Notes: generated from the letters alone by a model not told the origin. 64,000 nt of DNA from Ureibacillus aquaedulcis (GCF_030418165.1 NZ_JAUHTQ010000003.1:62001-126000), one strand, 5' to 3'. Shown: positions 21,397 to 31,154, counted from the stretch's first letter. A program made the numbers and translations.

Positions 21397-22408
21397 TCAC
21401 CTCCGCTTGAATTTCTCTTGTTTCCAAAAGCTTGAATGCTTGTTCAACTTGATTTGGTTTGCCATCTATTTGTACAATCAATGTTCCATATGGTCCACTT
21501 GTAGTTTGTGTAATATTTCCGTGAACAATATTCACTTCCACATCAAATTCTTTAATAATTTGAGAAATAACCGGTTGTTCTGTTTTATTTCCTATAAAAG
21601 TAAGCTTTACAATTTTCCCTGTTGGGTAATTGACCAGAATTTGCTCAATCGATTCTTTTGATTCTTTTGTTCCAGACACTTGCATAACGAAGTTCTTTGT
21701 TATCTCGGCTTGTGGATTTTGGAATACTTGAAGCACTTCTCCGGATTCAACAACTTGTCCAGCTTCCATTACCGCTACACGATCACAAATTTTACGGATA
21801 ACATGCATTTCATGGGTAATAAGAACAATCGTTAAACCTAGACGCTTATTGATATCCAGCAACAATTCCAAAATCGCATCCGTTGTTTCAGGATCAAGGG
21901 CACTTGTTGCTTCATCACATAGCAAGACTTCCGGGTTATTGGCTAGTGCTCTTGCAATCCCCACACGCTGCTTTTGACCGCCCGATAATTGGGATGGATA
22001 AGCATTTTCCCTGCCTGATAATCCAACCAAATTGATTAATTCTCCCACACGTTTTTCACGTTCAGCTTTTGGGACACCTGCAATTTCCAATGGAAAGGCA
22101 ATGTTGTCTGCAACCGTTCGTGACCATAGTAGATTGAAATGCTGGAAAATCATACTGATTTTTTGTCGGGCTTGGCGAAGCTGTGTACCTGTTGCTGAAG
22201 AAATCTGCTGGCCATTCACTTCCACAGTACCTGAGGAAGGTTTTTCCAAGCCGTTCAATAGGCGAATCATCGTACTTTTCCCGGCCCCGCTGTAGCCAAT
22301 AATTCCGAAGATTTCACCTTTGTTGATGGATAAATTAACGTCTTTTACAGCCGTTATTTCTCCATTTTTTGTTTTATATATTTTCGATATATCTTTTAAT
22401 CTAATCAT
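21383..22408 (-). CDS. metN: methionine ABC transporter ATP-binding protein
   Basis: 341 residues. The ABC ATPase has Walker A GYSGAGKST (38-46), Q-loop IFQHFNLL, signature LSGGQKQRVGIARAL, Walker B VLLCDEATSALDPET and H-loop LITHEMHVI. The C-terminal NIL domain (about 265-341) senses methionine in this family. First gene of the operon, about 170 bases downstream of the SAM-I aptamer and 110 bases after its terminator. Confidence 0.96.
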   Translation of the reverse strand: MIRLKDISKIYKTKNGEITAVKDVNLSINKGEIFGIIGYSGAGKSTMIRLLNGLEKPSSGTVEVNGQQISSATGTQLRQARQKISMIFQHFNLLWSRTVADNIAFPLEIAGVPKAEREKRVGELINLVGLSGRENAYPSQLSGGQKQRVGIARALANNPEVLLCDEATSALDPETTDAILELLLDINKRLGLTIVLITHEMHVIRKICDRVAVMEAGQVVESGEVLQVFQNPQAEITKNFVMQVSGTKESKESIEQILVNYPTGKIVKLTFIGNKTEQPVISQIIKEFDVEVNIVHGNITQTTSGPYGTLIVQIDGKPNQVEQAFKLLETREIQAEVIDHV

Positions 22409-22515
22409 ATGTGACTCCTTACTTTATTCCTATCGTAAACCGTAACTATGTATTCTTATATGTAGACTTGAAGGTAATTTAAGTTTACCCATTTAGCAAA
22501 GTGAAATGAAAGATA

Positions 22516-22553
22516 AAGAAAAAAACCCCTTCTACCAAGACAAGTAGAAGGGG
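22516..22553 (-). terminator. SAM riboswitch expression-platform terminator
   Basis: CCCCTTCTAC / GTAGAAGGGG hairpin followed on the minus strand by a run of T. Lies between aptamer and metN, so it is the attenuator formed when SAM is bound. Confidence 0.9.
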
Positions 22554-22579
22554 ACGTAAATATATTGTTTACGTGAACC

Positions 22580-22690
22580 GTTCTCTCATCTTCCAAAGTA
22601 TCCACTTCGCGTGACTTGGCACCTTTTCACATAAATGTGATGGTTGCCGGGTTTCATAGGGCACTTCCCTCCACCGCTCTTTATAAGAGT
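22580..22690 (-). ncRNA. SAM-I riboswitch (S-box) upstream of metNIQ
   Basis: Read on the minus strand, the classic S-box core is visible: CTCTTAT ... AGAGCGGTGGAGGGA, then GATGAAACC-type ATGAAACCCGGCAACC, an AAGGTGCCAA segment and a closing GATGAGAG that pairs with the 5' end (P1). The kink-turn and SAM pocket sequences are conserved. Upstream of a methionine importer and followed by a terminator, it should switch metNIQ off at high SAM. Confidence 0.95.
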
Positions 22691-22750
22691 TACGATATTA
22701 AGTTTTAGATTATGGATGTTACTTTACCATGTTAGTTATCAACACGTCAA

Positions 22751-23050
22751 CTACTTTTTCAACTTTTCATATAGGAATGGTACAGATTGGAAAGCATACA
22801 CTTTTTCGACATTCCCTTTTTCACTAATTAGTAAACATGGCACACTTTCTATTTGATAATCCATTACTAAAGTTTCCAAGTAATTAATGTTCGCTTTTCC
22901 CAACGGTAAGTCAGGCAGGAGCTCTTCAATTACATCCATCATTTTTGATGCCACTGCACAAGTTCCGCACATAGGGGTATATAAATAAAAGGCAACCAAG
23001 GAATGTTGTTCCTGCTGTTGCACCCAATCTTCTGTTGTCCATTCTTTCAT
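22751..23050 (-). CDS. yusE: thioredoxin-like protein (YusE type)
   Basis: 99 residues, thioredoxin fold with a CGTC active site (YTPMCGTCAVASKMM) and the cis-proline region SVPCLLI. Cytoplasmic, no signal peptide. Its place after metNIQ and before a Toprim gene and gcvH matches B. subtilis yusE. Substrate unknown. The third in-frame ATG (23050) is used because AGGA sits 8 bases before it; the first ATG (23059) would leave the Shine-Dalgarno too close. Confidence 0.85.
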   Translation of the reverse strand: MKEWTTEDWVQQQEQHSLVAFYLYTPMCGTCAVASKMMDVIEELLPDLPLGKANINYLETLVMDYQIESVPCLLISEKGNVEKVYAFQSVPFLYEKLKK

Positions 23051-23095
23051 AATCATCATCCTATTTCATTTGTTTAGGTAGTATAAACAGCTCGA

Positions 23096-23452
23096 TTACG
23101 TTTCAATTGATGAAGATAAATATTGCTTATGCACAGAGAACTTGGCCTCGCTTAATAAATTTGCAAGAACTTTTCTTGGCGCATTTGCCACTTCGATATA
23201 AGTTCGAGGTATGAAAAGATGAACAGCCTCAGAGTAGATTCTCTTTGTCAGCTTTCTCAACTTTTCCCCTGAATTATCCGCATCAAATAACGTATATAGT
23301 TTACATTCTTCAAATGGTTCAATAAGATCTAATAATGCATCTTCACTTATCGTACCATTCGTACAAATAATTTTAACATCCTCTGCAAATATTGGTGCAA
23401 TGTTTAACTTATCCGATCGACCTTCAACAATTATACACTTATCAACTATCAT
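23096..23452 (-). CDS. yusF: Toprim domain protein (YusF type)
   Basis: 118 residues. A stand-alone Toprim domain: the catalytic Glu in CIIVEGRSDK and the acidic DxD in LFDADNSGEKLRK, as in primases, topoisomerases and OLD nucleases. Related small Toprim proteins (RNase M5-like, YusF) lack assigned function. The open frame runs 47 codons further upstream, but the ATG at 23452 has GGGGTGAAG before it and starts the domain directly. Position in the yus cluster supports orthology. Confidence 0.85.
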   Translation of the reverse strand: MIVDKCIIVEGRSDKLNIAPIFAEDVKIICTNGTISEDALLDLIEPFEECKLYTLFDADNSGEKLRKLTKRIYSEAVHLFIPRTYIEVANAPRKVLANLLSEAKFSVHKQYLSSSIET

Positions 23453-23640
23453 TTGCTTCACCCCACGATTTGTAGTAACACAGCTAAATAACGTCTTCAA
23501 ATATGCATAAGGATAATGATTGAAAAGCACGGTTTTCGCTTTCGAAAATCGATGTCTTTTCCCACTGATTTTGCATTGAAGGAAGTCCAGCAAATATCAA
23601 TGAAATAAAAGATATGGTTACTTATTATATTAATATTGTA

Positions 23641-23673
23641 AAAAAAACGCCAGTGGTTTTCTGGCGTTTTTTA
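23641..23673. terminator. bidirectional terminator after gcvH
   Basis: AAAAAACGCCAG / CTGGCGTTTTTT, perfect arms with U-tracts in both directions, just beyond the gcvH stop. Confidence 0.92.
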
Positions 23674-23689
23674 CTATATCATATTCAGA

Positions 23690-24070
23690 TTATGCACCAA
23701 TTAATTCATCATATTGCTCAGGAGTTAATAATGCTTCCACTTCTGAAAGATCCGTTGGTTCAATAACTACCATCCAAGCCTGCTCATAAGGTGATTCATT
23801 TACAAACTCTGGGCTATCTTCAAGTTCACTATTGATTTCCACCACTTTACCTGAAATTGGTGCGTATAGTTCAGAAACTGTTTTAACAGATTCAACACTA
23901 CCGAATGGTTGGTTAAGTTGAATTTCGTCGCCAACTTGTGGAAGTTCAACGAAAACAATATCGCCAAGTTCAGATTGTGCAAAGTGTGTAATTCCAATGC
24001 GTACTTTCCCATCTTCAACTTTAACCCATTCGTGTTCTTTAGAGTAACGTAAATCTTTCGGTGTGCTCAC
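23690..24070 (-). CDS. gcvH: glycine cleavage system H protein / lipoyl carrier
   Basis: 126 residues. The lipoylated lysine is in [15 protein letters not shown] (Lys63), with KEHEWVK near the N terminus. GcvH shuttles the aminomethyl group in glycine cleavage, and in Bacillales it is also the obligatory intermediate for lipoyl relay by LipL. It stands apart from gcvT/gcvP here, as in B. subtilis. GTG start at 24070 with GGAGGGG 6 bases upstream gives the canonical [15 protein letters not shown] start; the longer TTG frame is rejected. Confidence 0.95.
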   Translation of the reverse strand: MSTPKDLRYSKEHEWVKVEDGKVRIGITHFAQSELGDIVFVELPQVGDEIQLNQPFGSVESVKTVSELYAPISGKVVEINSELEDSPEFVNESPYEQAWMVVIEPTDLSEVEALLTPEQYDELIGA

Positions 24071-24151
24071 TAAAAACCCCTCCAAATATATGTAATTCCT
24101 TCATGATAAGTTTGACACATTTTATAACCAAAAACAAGATAGAGTAGCGCT

Positions 24152-24508
24152 TTATTTCCAAGATTCAGTGAACTCAGTTTCTTTGAATCCCAATGTTACT
24201 TTTTTGCCATCCGTTACAATCGGTCTCTTAATCAACATACCATCCGAGGCAAGTAATTCCAGTTGTTCATCCTCCGACATAGAGCTTAACTTATCCTTCA
24301 AGCCTAATTCTTTATACTTCATGCCAGATGTATTAAAAAATTTCTTTAAAGGAAGACCACTTTTCTCCCAGATTGCTTTTAAATCCTCTTTTGATGGGGT
24401 TTGTTCAACAATATGAACCGCTTCATACGCGATTTCATTGTCCTTCAGCCATTTTTCCGCCTTCTTGCAAGTCGTACAACGTGGATACTGTATCAATTTA
24501 AGTGCCAT
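24152..24508 (-). CDS. yusI: ArsC/Spx-family thioredoxin-fold protein (YusI type)
   Basis: 118 residues. Contains the CTTC redox motif (RCTTCKKAEKWL) and the ArsC-family pattern LPLKKFFNTSG ... YKELGL and IKRPIV. It resembles arsenate reductase/Spx relatives but lacks any arsenic-resistance neighbour; its position between gcvH and fadE matches B. subtilis yusI. It is not Spx itself: the RPI site is present but the Spx RNA polymerase-binding features cannot be confirmed. ATG 24508 preferred because GAAGGAG precedes it. Confidence 0.85.
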   Translation of the reverse strand: MALKLIQYPRCTTCKKAEKWLKDNEIAYEAVHIVEQTPSKEDLKAIWEKSGLPLKKFFNTSGMKYKELGLKDKLSSMSEDEQLELLASDGMLIKRPIVTDGKKVTLGFKETEFTESWK

Positions 24509-24620
24509 AACATACTCCTTCACTCACTACTAAAAATTTATTTAACTAAAGTATAGCAGAGAACCAAATCAGAGTGCCAGGCACACACCTAATTCCGAAT
24601 AATCTGGATCAAACAATCAA

Positions 24621-24645
24621 GGGCATCCTAGATTATAGGATGCCC
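24621..24645 (-). terminator. hairpin downstream of fadE
   Basis: GGGCATCCTA / TAGGATGCCC perfect stem, 12 bases after the fadE stop; the U-tract is weak (TTGATTGTTT). Confidence 0.7.
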
Positions 24646-24657
24646 CAGAGAGAATGG

Positions 24658-26439
24658 TTATACGATATATTTTTCGGCTTCGATCAGCTTTTGTGCTGCT
24701 TCGCGTTTTTTCAAGATGAGGTTATATGGGTTGTTGCGAGTTAGTTTACGAAGTGCAGCAAGCGTCATTTTACCTGCATCCCCTTCAACTGATGCCAAGA
24801 TTGTTTCTTTTGCCTCTTTTTCGATTTCCGCAAATGCTTCCTGGCAGAAGATTTCCGTATAAAGAATCTTTTGCTTCGACTTTTCTGCCCCATCACGCTC
24901 AATCGCTTTTGCAGTACGAATAACAGCTGATTCCATTGCATACAGCTGATTTGCGATATTCGCAATGTTCACAAGTACTTCTTGCTCAGCTTCCAGTTTT
25001 GCTCCAAACCTTTGTGCAGCTGCACCAGCAGCCAACACACCAATTTTCTTCGCGTTTTTCACCAAGTATTTCTCTTGTGCTAATGGCTCATCGCTAATTT
25101 CTTCAGGCATCAGCATTAACAATTCTTCCTGCAGTTTTTGGGCAACCTGAAGTAACGGCAGTTCACCTTTTAATGCTTTTTTCATGAATGTTCCTGGTAC
25201 GATTAAACGGTTGATTTCATTTGTCCCTTCAAAAATACGGTTAATACGGGAATCTCGGTAAATGCGTTCTACTTCATATTCCGCCATGAAGCCATATCCA
25301 CCATGCAACTGTACTGCTTCGTCGGCAATATAGTCCAATGTTTCAGAACCGAATACTTTTGCAATCGAACACTCAATCGCATACTCTGCAATCGCGCCGG
25401 CAATCGCTTTCCCATCTTTTTGTTCTTCCTTTGAAAGCTGGCTTAAACGATCTTCGAAATAGCCTACAGTTCGATAGTTCAATGATTCTGAAGCATAAAG
25501 ATGTGAAGCCATGGTTGCGATTTTTTCTTTTGTCAGGTTGAAGCTCGAAAGTGGTGTTTTAAATTGCTGGCGTTGGTTTGTATAAGCAACCGCTAATTCT
25601 AAAGCACGTTTTGAGGCACCAACAGTACCAACTCCTAATTTATAACGCCCGATATTTAAAATATTGAATGCGATTACGTGGCCGCGGCCAATTTCGCCAA
25701 GCAGGTTTTCAACAGGAACTTCCGCATCTTCCAAAATTAGTGTACGAGTTGAAGAGGATTTGATCCCCATTTTCTTTTCTTCCGCCCCTACTGATACACC
25801 CGGGAATTTACGTTCTACGATAAACGCAGTAAATTTATCCCCATCGATTTTCGCGTAAACAACGAACACATCAGCGAAACCTGCGTTGGTAATCCATTGT
25901 TTTTCACCGTTTAATACGTAGTGCGTCCCCTCTTCATTCAGCTTAGCAACCGTTTTGGCACCAAGGGCATCAGATCCTGAACCTGGTTCTGTTAAAGCAT
26001 ATGCTGCAATCAACTCACCAGACGCAAGTTTCGGCAAGTATTTAGATTTTTGCTCATGGTTACCAAATAATACGATCGGCAATGAACCGATTCCGACGTG
26101 TGCACCATGCGTAATGGAAAAACCGCCGGCAGGAGACATTTTTTCCGCGATTAAAGCAGATGAAATTTTATCCAACTCCAAGCCTTCGTATTCTTCAGGT
26201 ACATCTGCTGCTAATAGGCCCAGTTCCCCTGCCTTTTTTAATAGACGTACTGAATGCTCGAATTCGTGGTGCTCCAAGTTTTCAACTACCGGCTTTACTT
26301 CATTTTCTACGTACTCAGTCGTTGTTTGAGCAATCATTTTTTGCTCGTCCGTAAAATCCTCAGGAGTAATGACACGTTCTAGTTCCACATCTTCAATTAA
26401 AAAACTTCCACCCTTAATAATGTTAGTAGTTTGAACCAT
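24658..26439 (-). CDS. fadE: acyl-CoA dehydrogenase FadE
   Basis: 593 residues, matching B. subtilis FadE/YusJ length. First oxidation of beta-oxidation, FAD-dependent. Motifs: YALTEPGSGSDALGAKT (FAD/substrate), NGEKQWITNAGFADVF, AVQLHGGYGFMAEYEVERIYRDSRINRIFEGTNEI-type C-terminal signature. A C-terminal extension (about 430-593) is typical of the long Firmicute form. The start was moved to ATG 26439 (MVQTTNIIKGGSF) behind GGGGAGG. Third gene of fadN-fadA-fadE. Confidence 0.94.
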   Translation of the reverse strand: MVQTTNIIKGGSFLIEDVELERVITPEDFTDEQKMIAQTTTEYVENEVKPVVENLEHHEFEHSVRLLKKAGELGLLAADVPEEYEGLELDKISSALIAEKMSPAGGFSITHGAHVGIGSLPIVLFGNHEQKSKYLPKLASGELIAAYALTEPGSGSDALGAKTVAKLNEEGTHYVLNGEKQWITNAGFADVFVVYAKIDGDKFTAFIVERKFPGVSVGAEEKKMGIKSSSTRTLILEDAEVPVENLLGEIGRGHVIAFNILNIGRYKLGVGTVGASKRALELAVAYTNQRQQFKTPLSSFNLTKEKIATMASHLYASESLNYRTVGYFEDRLSQLSKEEQKDGKAIAGAIAEYAIECSIAKVFGSETLDYIADEAVQLHGGYGFMAEYEVERIYRDSRINRIFEGTNEINRLIVPGTFMKKALKGELPLLQVAQKLQEELLMLMPEEISDEPLAQEKYLVKNAKKIGVLAAGAAAQRFGAKLEAEQEVLVNIANIANQLYAMESAVIRTAKAIERDGAEKSKQKILYTEIFCQEAFAEIEKEAKETILASVEGDAGKMTLAALRKLTRNNPYNLILKKREAAQKLIEAEKYIV

Positions 26440-26606
26440 TTTTACTTCCTCCCCTTTATTCAATATTAAATAATTTGTTTGTAAACGATTCTTATGTGTT
26501 CCCAGCCCATCGATATATAGAAAAGCTTTAGGGATTTCGCCTTCCGGAGGCATTGGGTATAGGACGATTACCTAAAGCTAATCAACAAATTCACAAAACT
26601 CAAATA

Positions 26607-27779
26607 CTATAAAACTTCAATCACTCCAGCAGCACCCATTCCGCCACCGATACACATAGTGACAACACCATATTTTTTGCCTTGGCGTTTTAACTCATGA
26701 ATGAGCTTTAATGTTAAAATGGCACCGGTTGCGCCGAGTGGATGTCCTAATGCAATCGCTCCACCATTCACATTGACTTTGCCCATATCAATTCCTAAAT
26801 GGCGGACGACCTGAATCGATTGAGATGCAAAGGCTTCATTTAATTCCCACAAATCGATTTGTTCTTGAGATAAACTAGCGATTTTCAAAGCTTTCGGTAC
26901 TGCTTCGATTGGACCAATACCCATTACTTCTGGTGGAACGCCTCCAACAGCGAACCCTAAAAACTTCGCCATTGGTTTTAGACCTTGGTTTTCGGCTTCT
27001 TCACGATCCATGACCAGAACTGCTGCAGCACCATCTGATGTTTGAGAAGAGTTCCCCGCTGTGACAGATCCTTGTATGTTAAATGCGGGGCGCAATTTCG
27101 CAAGGCCTTCCATGGAGGTACCAACCCGAACCCCTTCATCTGTATCAAATGTAAATGTTCGCGACTGCAATTTATTGTTCTCGTCCACAAAATGCCGAAC
27201 CACCTCAACAGGAACGATTTCATCCTTAAATTTTCCTTCTTTAATGGCCTTCTCGGCTAATTCATGAGAACGTACCGCAAAAGCATCCTGATCTTCCCTG
27301 CTTACCTCGAATCGATTCGCAACTTCTTCAGCAGTGTGGCCCATACTCATATAATATTGAGGTGCTTCCTCAGCAAGTTTCGGATTTAATCGAACAGTAT
27401 TCCCTGTCATCGGTATCATGCTCATCGATTCCACTCCACCAGCTAGCACGGCTTTTGAGTGCCCTAGCATGACACGTTCCGCTGCATAAGCAATTGCTTG
27501 AAGGCCTGATGAACAAAAGCGGTTAATTGTAATGGCCGGAGTTGAATCCGGGAGTCCGGCTAACGCGCCGATATTACGCGCAACATTCATCCCTTGTTCA
27601 GCTTCAGGCATTGCACAGCCCATAATTAGGTCATCGATTGGGCCATTATAGCCTGCTCTTTTTAATGTTTCTTTTACTACGACCGCCCCGAAGTCATCGG
27701 GACGTACTGTTGCAAGCGATCCTTTTTTCGCCTTGGCAATCGGCGTTCTTGCACCCGCTACAATTACGGCTTCACGCAT
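26607..27779 (-). CDS. fadA: acetyl-CoA C-acyltransferase (thiolase) FadA
   Basis: 390 residues. Thiolytic step of beta-oxidation. Nucleophilic Cys in INRFCSSGLQA (about 91), His in NGGAIALGHPLGATGA and the second Cys in CIGGGMGAAG. The start at ATG 27779 (MREAVIVAGARTPI) follows GGGGGAT; the longer frame has no ribosome binding site. Lies 66 bases after fadN and 167 bases before fadE. Confidence 0.95.
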   Translation of the reverse strand: MREAVIVAGARTPIAKAKKGSLATVRPDDFGAVVVKETLKRAGYNGPIDDLIMGCAMPEAEQGMNVARNIGALAGLPDSTPAITINRFCSSGLQAIAYAAERVMLGHSKAVLAGGVESMSMIPMTGNTVRLNPKLAEEAPQYYMSMGHTAEEVANRFEVSREDQDAFAVRSHELAEKAIKEGKFKDEIVPVEVVRHFVDENNKLQSRTFTFDTDEGVRVGTSMEGLAKLRPAFNIQGSVTAGNSSQTSDGAAAVLVMDREEAENQGLKPMAKFLGFAVGGVPPEVMGIGPIEAVPKALKIASLSQEQIDLWELNEAFASQSIQVVRHLGIDMGKVNVNGGAIALGHPLGATGAILTLKLIHELKRQGKKYGVVTMCIGGGMGAAGVIEVL

Positions 27780-27845
27780 TTGTGTATCCCCCTTATTCAT
27801 TACTTTCGTCAATTCAGTTTTTCGCACCGTTTTTTAATTCACTGA

Positions 27846-30230
27846 TTAGTTACGAAGCGGTTTTCCCTTGATGAGCATGTGCTGCATTCTTGCTTGCGAT
27901 CTCGGATCGGCGACAAGCTGCAAAAATGCTTCACGTTCCAAGTTTAGTAAATAGTCTTCAGTTACTTCCGTTCCGTATGGTACAAGCCCACCCGCAAATA
28001 CATATGCTAGCTTCTTCGCAATCTTTAGATCATGCTCACTAATATAGCCTGATTGGAACATACCTTGTGCCCCCAATAAAAGCGTTGCATATCCTGGTGC
28101 TCCAACTACCTTCACTTTTTTAGGTATCGGTGCTGTATAACCAGCTTCATAAAGTGCAAGCACAACCTGTTTTGCATCGTAAATTAAGTGGTCGGGGTTA
28201 ACTGAAATCCCATCAGCAAAGTTTAAGAAGTTATTGTCGCGGGCCTCTTCACCTGATGTAGATACTTTAGCCATCGCAACCGTTTCAAACACTTTATTGG
28301 CAATAGCCTGATAGTCAACTTCAACTCCGTTTGGAAGACCTTTCAGGAACTTTTCGTAGAGTGCCAGATTTCCTCCACCACCCGGGATTAAACCTACCCC
28401 TACTTCCACCAAGCCCATATAGGTTTCACTAGACGCTTGAATATGCGCGGCAGGCAAGCAAACTTCTGCCCCTCCGCCTAGCGTCATGCCAAATGGCGCA
28501 GCCACAACAGGCTTTTTGCTGTATTTAACCCGGCGCATCGCTTTTTGGAATGCACGAATTGTATAGTCCAGTTCAAAAATATTATCATCTTGAGCTTCCA
28601 TTAAAATCATGCCAAGGTTCGCACCGACACAGAAGTTCTTACCTTGATTCCCGATGACAAGGCCTTTGTAATTCGCTTCAACCTCATCAATAGCAAAATT
28701 CAGCATTTGGATAATATCAAGACCGATAGCATTCGACTTCGAATGGAATTCAAGAAGTGCAACGCCTTCACCTAAATCTATTAAACTAGCGCCTGAATTC
28801 GATTTAATGACCCCTTGTTTTTTCTTGTAACGCTTTAAGTCGATTACTTTCTCATTTACGGGCACTTTTACATATTCAGAACCATTGTAATAAGCTAGAT
28901 CACCATCTAGTTCTGTATAGAAAGATTCAAAGCCTTGGGATAAAAATTCTTTCACGAAGCCCGGCACTTCCCTGCCTTCAGCTTCCATTTTCTCGACAGA
29001 TTGTTTAACCCCGATTGAATCCCACATTTCAAAAGGACCCTGTGACCAGCCGAAGCCCCATTTCATCGCATTGTCGATTTCAACAATATTATCAGCAATA
29101 ACCCCGGTCATTTCTGCAGAATAAATCAATGTCGGGGCAAAGATATTCCATAGTAGTTCCCCCGTACGGTCATTGGCATAAACAAGTGTTTTCACTTTAT
29201 TTGGAAGCCCTTTTGTTTGTTTTGCCATTTCAATGGAAGGTGTTTGCAGCTTTTTCGCCGGAACATATTCTAAAGTTGCCGGATCGATTTCAAGAATTTC
29301 CTTGCCTTTTTTCAAAAAGAAGCCTTGACCGGATTTGGCACCTAACCAACCATTATCAACTAATTTTTGCATCAGTTCCGGAACTTGGAAGACTTCTTGC
29401 TCCTTGCCAGTAGTTTGATCGTAAACCGTTTTCGCCACATGCAGGAATGTATCCAACCCTACAACATCGAGAGTTCTGAAAGTAGCTGATTTCGCTCGCC
29501 CAATCAGTGTCCCAGTAACCGAATCAACCTCACCAACTGAATAGCCACGTTCTAACATTTCTCTCAATGTAACTAACAAGCCATACGTGCCGATACGGTT
29601 TGCAACAAAGTTAGGTGTATCCTTCCCAATCACAACACCTTTTCCTAGTACATCTTCAGCAAACGTTTTCATGAAAGTAATAACTTCTGGTAATGTTTGT
29701 TTTGTTGGAATGATTTCCAACAGTTTTAAGTATCTTGGTGGGTTAAAGAAATGCGTACCTAAAAAATGCCTTTGGAAGTCCTCTGAAAGCCCCTCAGACA
29801 TAGCATTCACGCTAATTCCCGATGTATTTGAACTGATAATCGTTCCAGGCTTTCGCACGGAATCTACTTTTTCAAATAGATTCTTCTTAATGTCCAGGTT
29901 TTCAACAACCACTTCGATGATCCAATCAACATCATTTAGCTTTTCCAGGTCATCCTCCAAATTCCCTGCAGTAATAAGTGCCAAGTTTTTCTTTGAAGTG
30001 AGTGGTGCCGGTTTATGTTTTAACAGCTTTTGAACCGCACTTGCGGCAAACCTATTGCGAACAGCAGGGTGTTCCAACGCAAGCCCTTTCGCTTCTTCAT
30101 CCTTTGTTAACTCTCTTGGCACAATATCAAGCAGCAATGTTGGAATTCCAATATTTGCCAGGTGTGCTGCAATTCCAGATCCCATCACCCCTGAACCGAG
30201 TACAGCCGCTTTTTGAATTTTGTAAGACAT
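27846..30230 (-). CDS. fadN: 3-hydroxyacyl-CoA dehydrogenase/enoyl-CoA hydratase FadN
   Basis: 794-residue bifunctional enzyme. N-terminal NAD-binding fold AAVLGSGVMGSGIAAHLA, the dehydrogenase signature FFNPPRYLKLLEIIPT, a second 3HCDH C domain with WGFGWSQGPFEMWD, and a C-terminal crotonase domain with GKNFCVGANLG and GGGAEVCLPA. Second and third steps of fatty-acid beta-oxidation. The ATG at 30230 is 6 bases after AGGGGG; a further ATG two codons upstream abuts the Shine-Dalgarno. First gene of the fad operon, with a FadR operator upstream. Confidence 0.95.
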   Translation of the reverse strand: MSYKIQKAAVLGSGVMGSGIAAHLANIGIPTLLLDIVPRELTKDEEAKGLALEHPAVRNRFAASAVQKLLKHKPAPLTSKKNLALITAGNLEDDLEKLNDVDWIIEVVVENLDIKKNLFEKVDSVRKPGTIISSNTSGISVNAMSEGLSEDFQRHFLGTHFFNPPRYLKLLEIIPTKQTLPEVITFMKTFAEDVLGKGVVIGKDTPNFVANRIGTYGLLVTLREMLERGYSVGEVDSVTGTLIGRAKSATFRTLDVVGLDTFLHVAKTVYDQTTGKEQEVFQVPELMQKLVDNGWLGAKSGQGFFLKKGKEILEIDPATLEYVPAKKLQTPSIEMAKQTKGLPNKVKTLVYANDRTGELLWNIFAPTLIYSAEMTGVIADNIVEIDNAMKWGFGWSQGPFEMWDSIGVKQSVEKMEAEGREVPGFVKEFLSQGFESFYTELDGDLAYYNGSEYVKVPVNEKVIDLKRYKKKQGVIKSNSGASLIDLGEGVALLEFHSKSNAIGLDIIQMLNFAIDEVEANYKGLVIGNQGKNFCVGANLGMILMEAQDDNIFELDYTIRAFQKAMRRVKYSKKPVVAAPFGMTLGGGAEVCLPAAHIQASSETYMGLVEVGVGLIPGGGGNLALYEKFLKGLPNGVEVDYQAIANKVFETVAMAKVSTSGEEARDNNFLNFADGISVNPDHLIYDAKQVVLALYEAGYTAPIPKKVKVVGAPGYATLLLGAQGMFQSGYISEHDLKIAKKLAYVFAGGLVPYGTEVTEDYLLNLEREAFLQLVADPRSQARMQHMLIKGKPLRN

Positions 30231-30249
30231 AAACATCCCCCTTATCCCT

Positions 30250-30267
30250 TGAATGAATACTCATTCA
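30250..30267. promoter_or_regulatory. FadR operator upstream of fadN
   Basis: TGAATGAATACTCATTCA is a perfect palindromic match to the B. subtilis FadR (YsiA) operator TGAATGA-TA-TCATTCA form. It lies 20 bases upstream of the fadN start, where binding would block transcription until long-chain acyl-CoA releases FadR. Confidence 0.9.
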
Positions 30268-30508
30268 TTTTATGGCGAAAAAAAATAAATCCGTAAGTTT
30301 TAAATTCTTTTAATCACTTTTTCTGTCCTTAGTGTAGTTGATTTCCTTAAATTTAGCAATAACTTTTGACTTAATTTTCTAAAAAGTTAGGTAGGCATTT
30401 ACTAAATTACTAGAGTTTAATAGATGTCGGGAACAGCTTTTCATTAAGTCAAATTACTTTTCCCCATAATTTAAAATGTGTACACTATCAATAAGGAGAG
30501 TGATTATA

Positions 30509-30826
30509 ATGCAAAACATTACGACAAATGAACAATTTAACGAGATTATCGCATCAGAACAACTGGTTATCGTGAAATTCTATGCGGGTTGGTGCCCTGA
30601 CTGCACACGCATGAACATGTTTATCGATCCAATCATCGAAGAATACAACCAATACACATGGTATGAAATTAACCGTGATGATTTCCCTGAATTAGCGGAA
30701 AAATACCAAGTAATGGGCATTCCAAGTTTATTAATCTTCAAAAACAGTGAAAAACTAGCTCACTTACACAGTGCAAACGCAAAATCACCTGCAGATGTAA
30801 CTGAATTCTTAAACGCGCAAGGTTAA
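30509..30826 (+). CDS. ydbP: thioredoxin-family protein (YdbP type)
   Basis: 105 residues. Thioredoxin fold with active site GWCPDCTRMN and cis-Pro GIPSLLIF. The AHLHSANAKSP tail is characteristic of the Bacillus YdbP group. Cytoplasmic, monocistronic; ATG at 30509 has AAGGAGAG at good spacing, so the longer frame from 30476 is not used. Function beyond thiol redox activity is unknown. Confidence 0.88.
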   Translation: MQNITTNEQFNEIIASEQLVIVKFYAGWCPDCTRMNMFIDPIIEEYNQYTWYEINRDDFPELAEKYQVMGIPSLLIFKNSEKLAHLHSANAKSPADVTEFLNAQG

Positions 30827-30950
30827 TCAGTTTAGGTTAGCAGCTATGAATAGGTTTTTAGAAACTTTATTCATAGCTTTTTTACTAGTTCTTTATTTAG
30901 TTGTTGCTTGCTTAAAAATAAGATTATGAATATTTAAGGGGATGAAGAAA

Positions 30951-31154
30951 ATGCCTTATGTAAATATCAAAATTACCAATGAAGATGTAACACCAGAAAA
31001 AAAAGCTGCCCTCATCAAAGGAGCAACTCAATTACTAGTAGATGTACTTGGTAAAAACCCCGCAACAACCGTAGTAGTCATCGATGAAGTCGACACTGAC
31101 AACTGGGGCATCGCCGGAGAGACTGTAACCAACAGAAGAAAAGAAGGAAAATAA
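30951..31154 (+). CDS. 4-oxalocrotonate tautomerase-family enzyme
   Basis: 67 residues, tautomerase superfamily. After Met removal the N terminus is PYVNIKITNEDVT, with catalytic Pro1, and an Arg pair (NRRKEGK) near the C terminus. Start ATG 30951 is preferred over the in-frame ATG three codons upstream because only it leaves Pro as residue 1. No aromatic degradation genes are nearby, so the physiological substrate is unknown; many Bacillales carry an orphan copy. Confidence 0.9.
   Translation: MPYVNIKITNEDVTPEKKAALIKGATQLLVDVLGKNPATTVVVIDEVDTDNWGIAGETVTNRRKEGK

Noticed and set aside
24571-24587. GTGCCAGGCACAC motif near fadE considered as a mobile element end
   Set aside because: It occurs once, with no partner end or transposase; only a short palindrome.
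29587-30033. 148-codon plus-strand frame antisense to fadN
   Set aside because: Shadow of a highly conserved coding strand; composition is Phe/Ser/Thr-rich as expected from complementing fadN codons.
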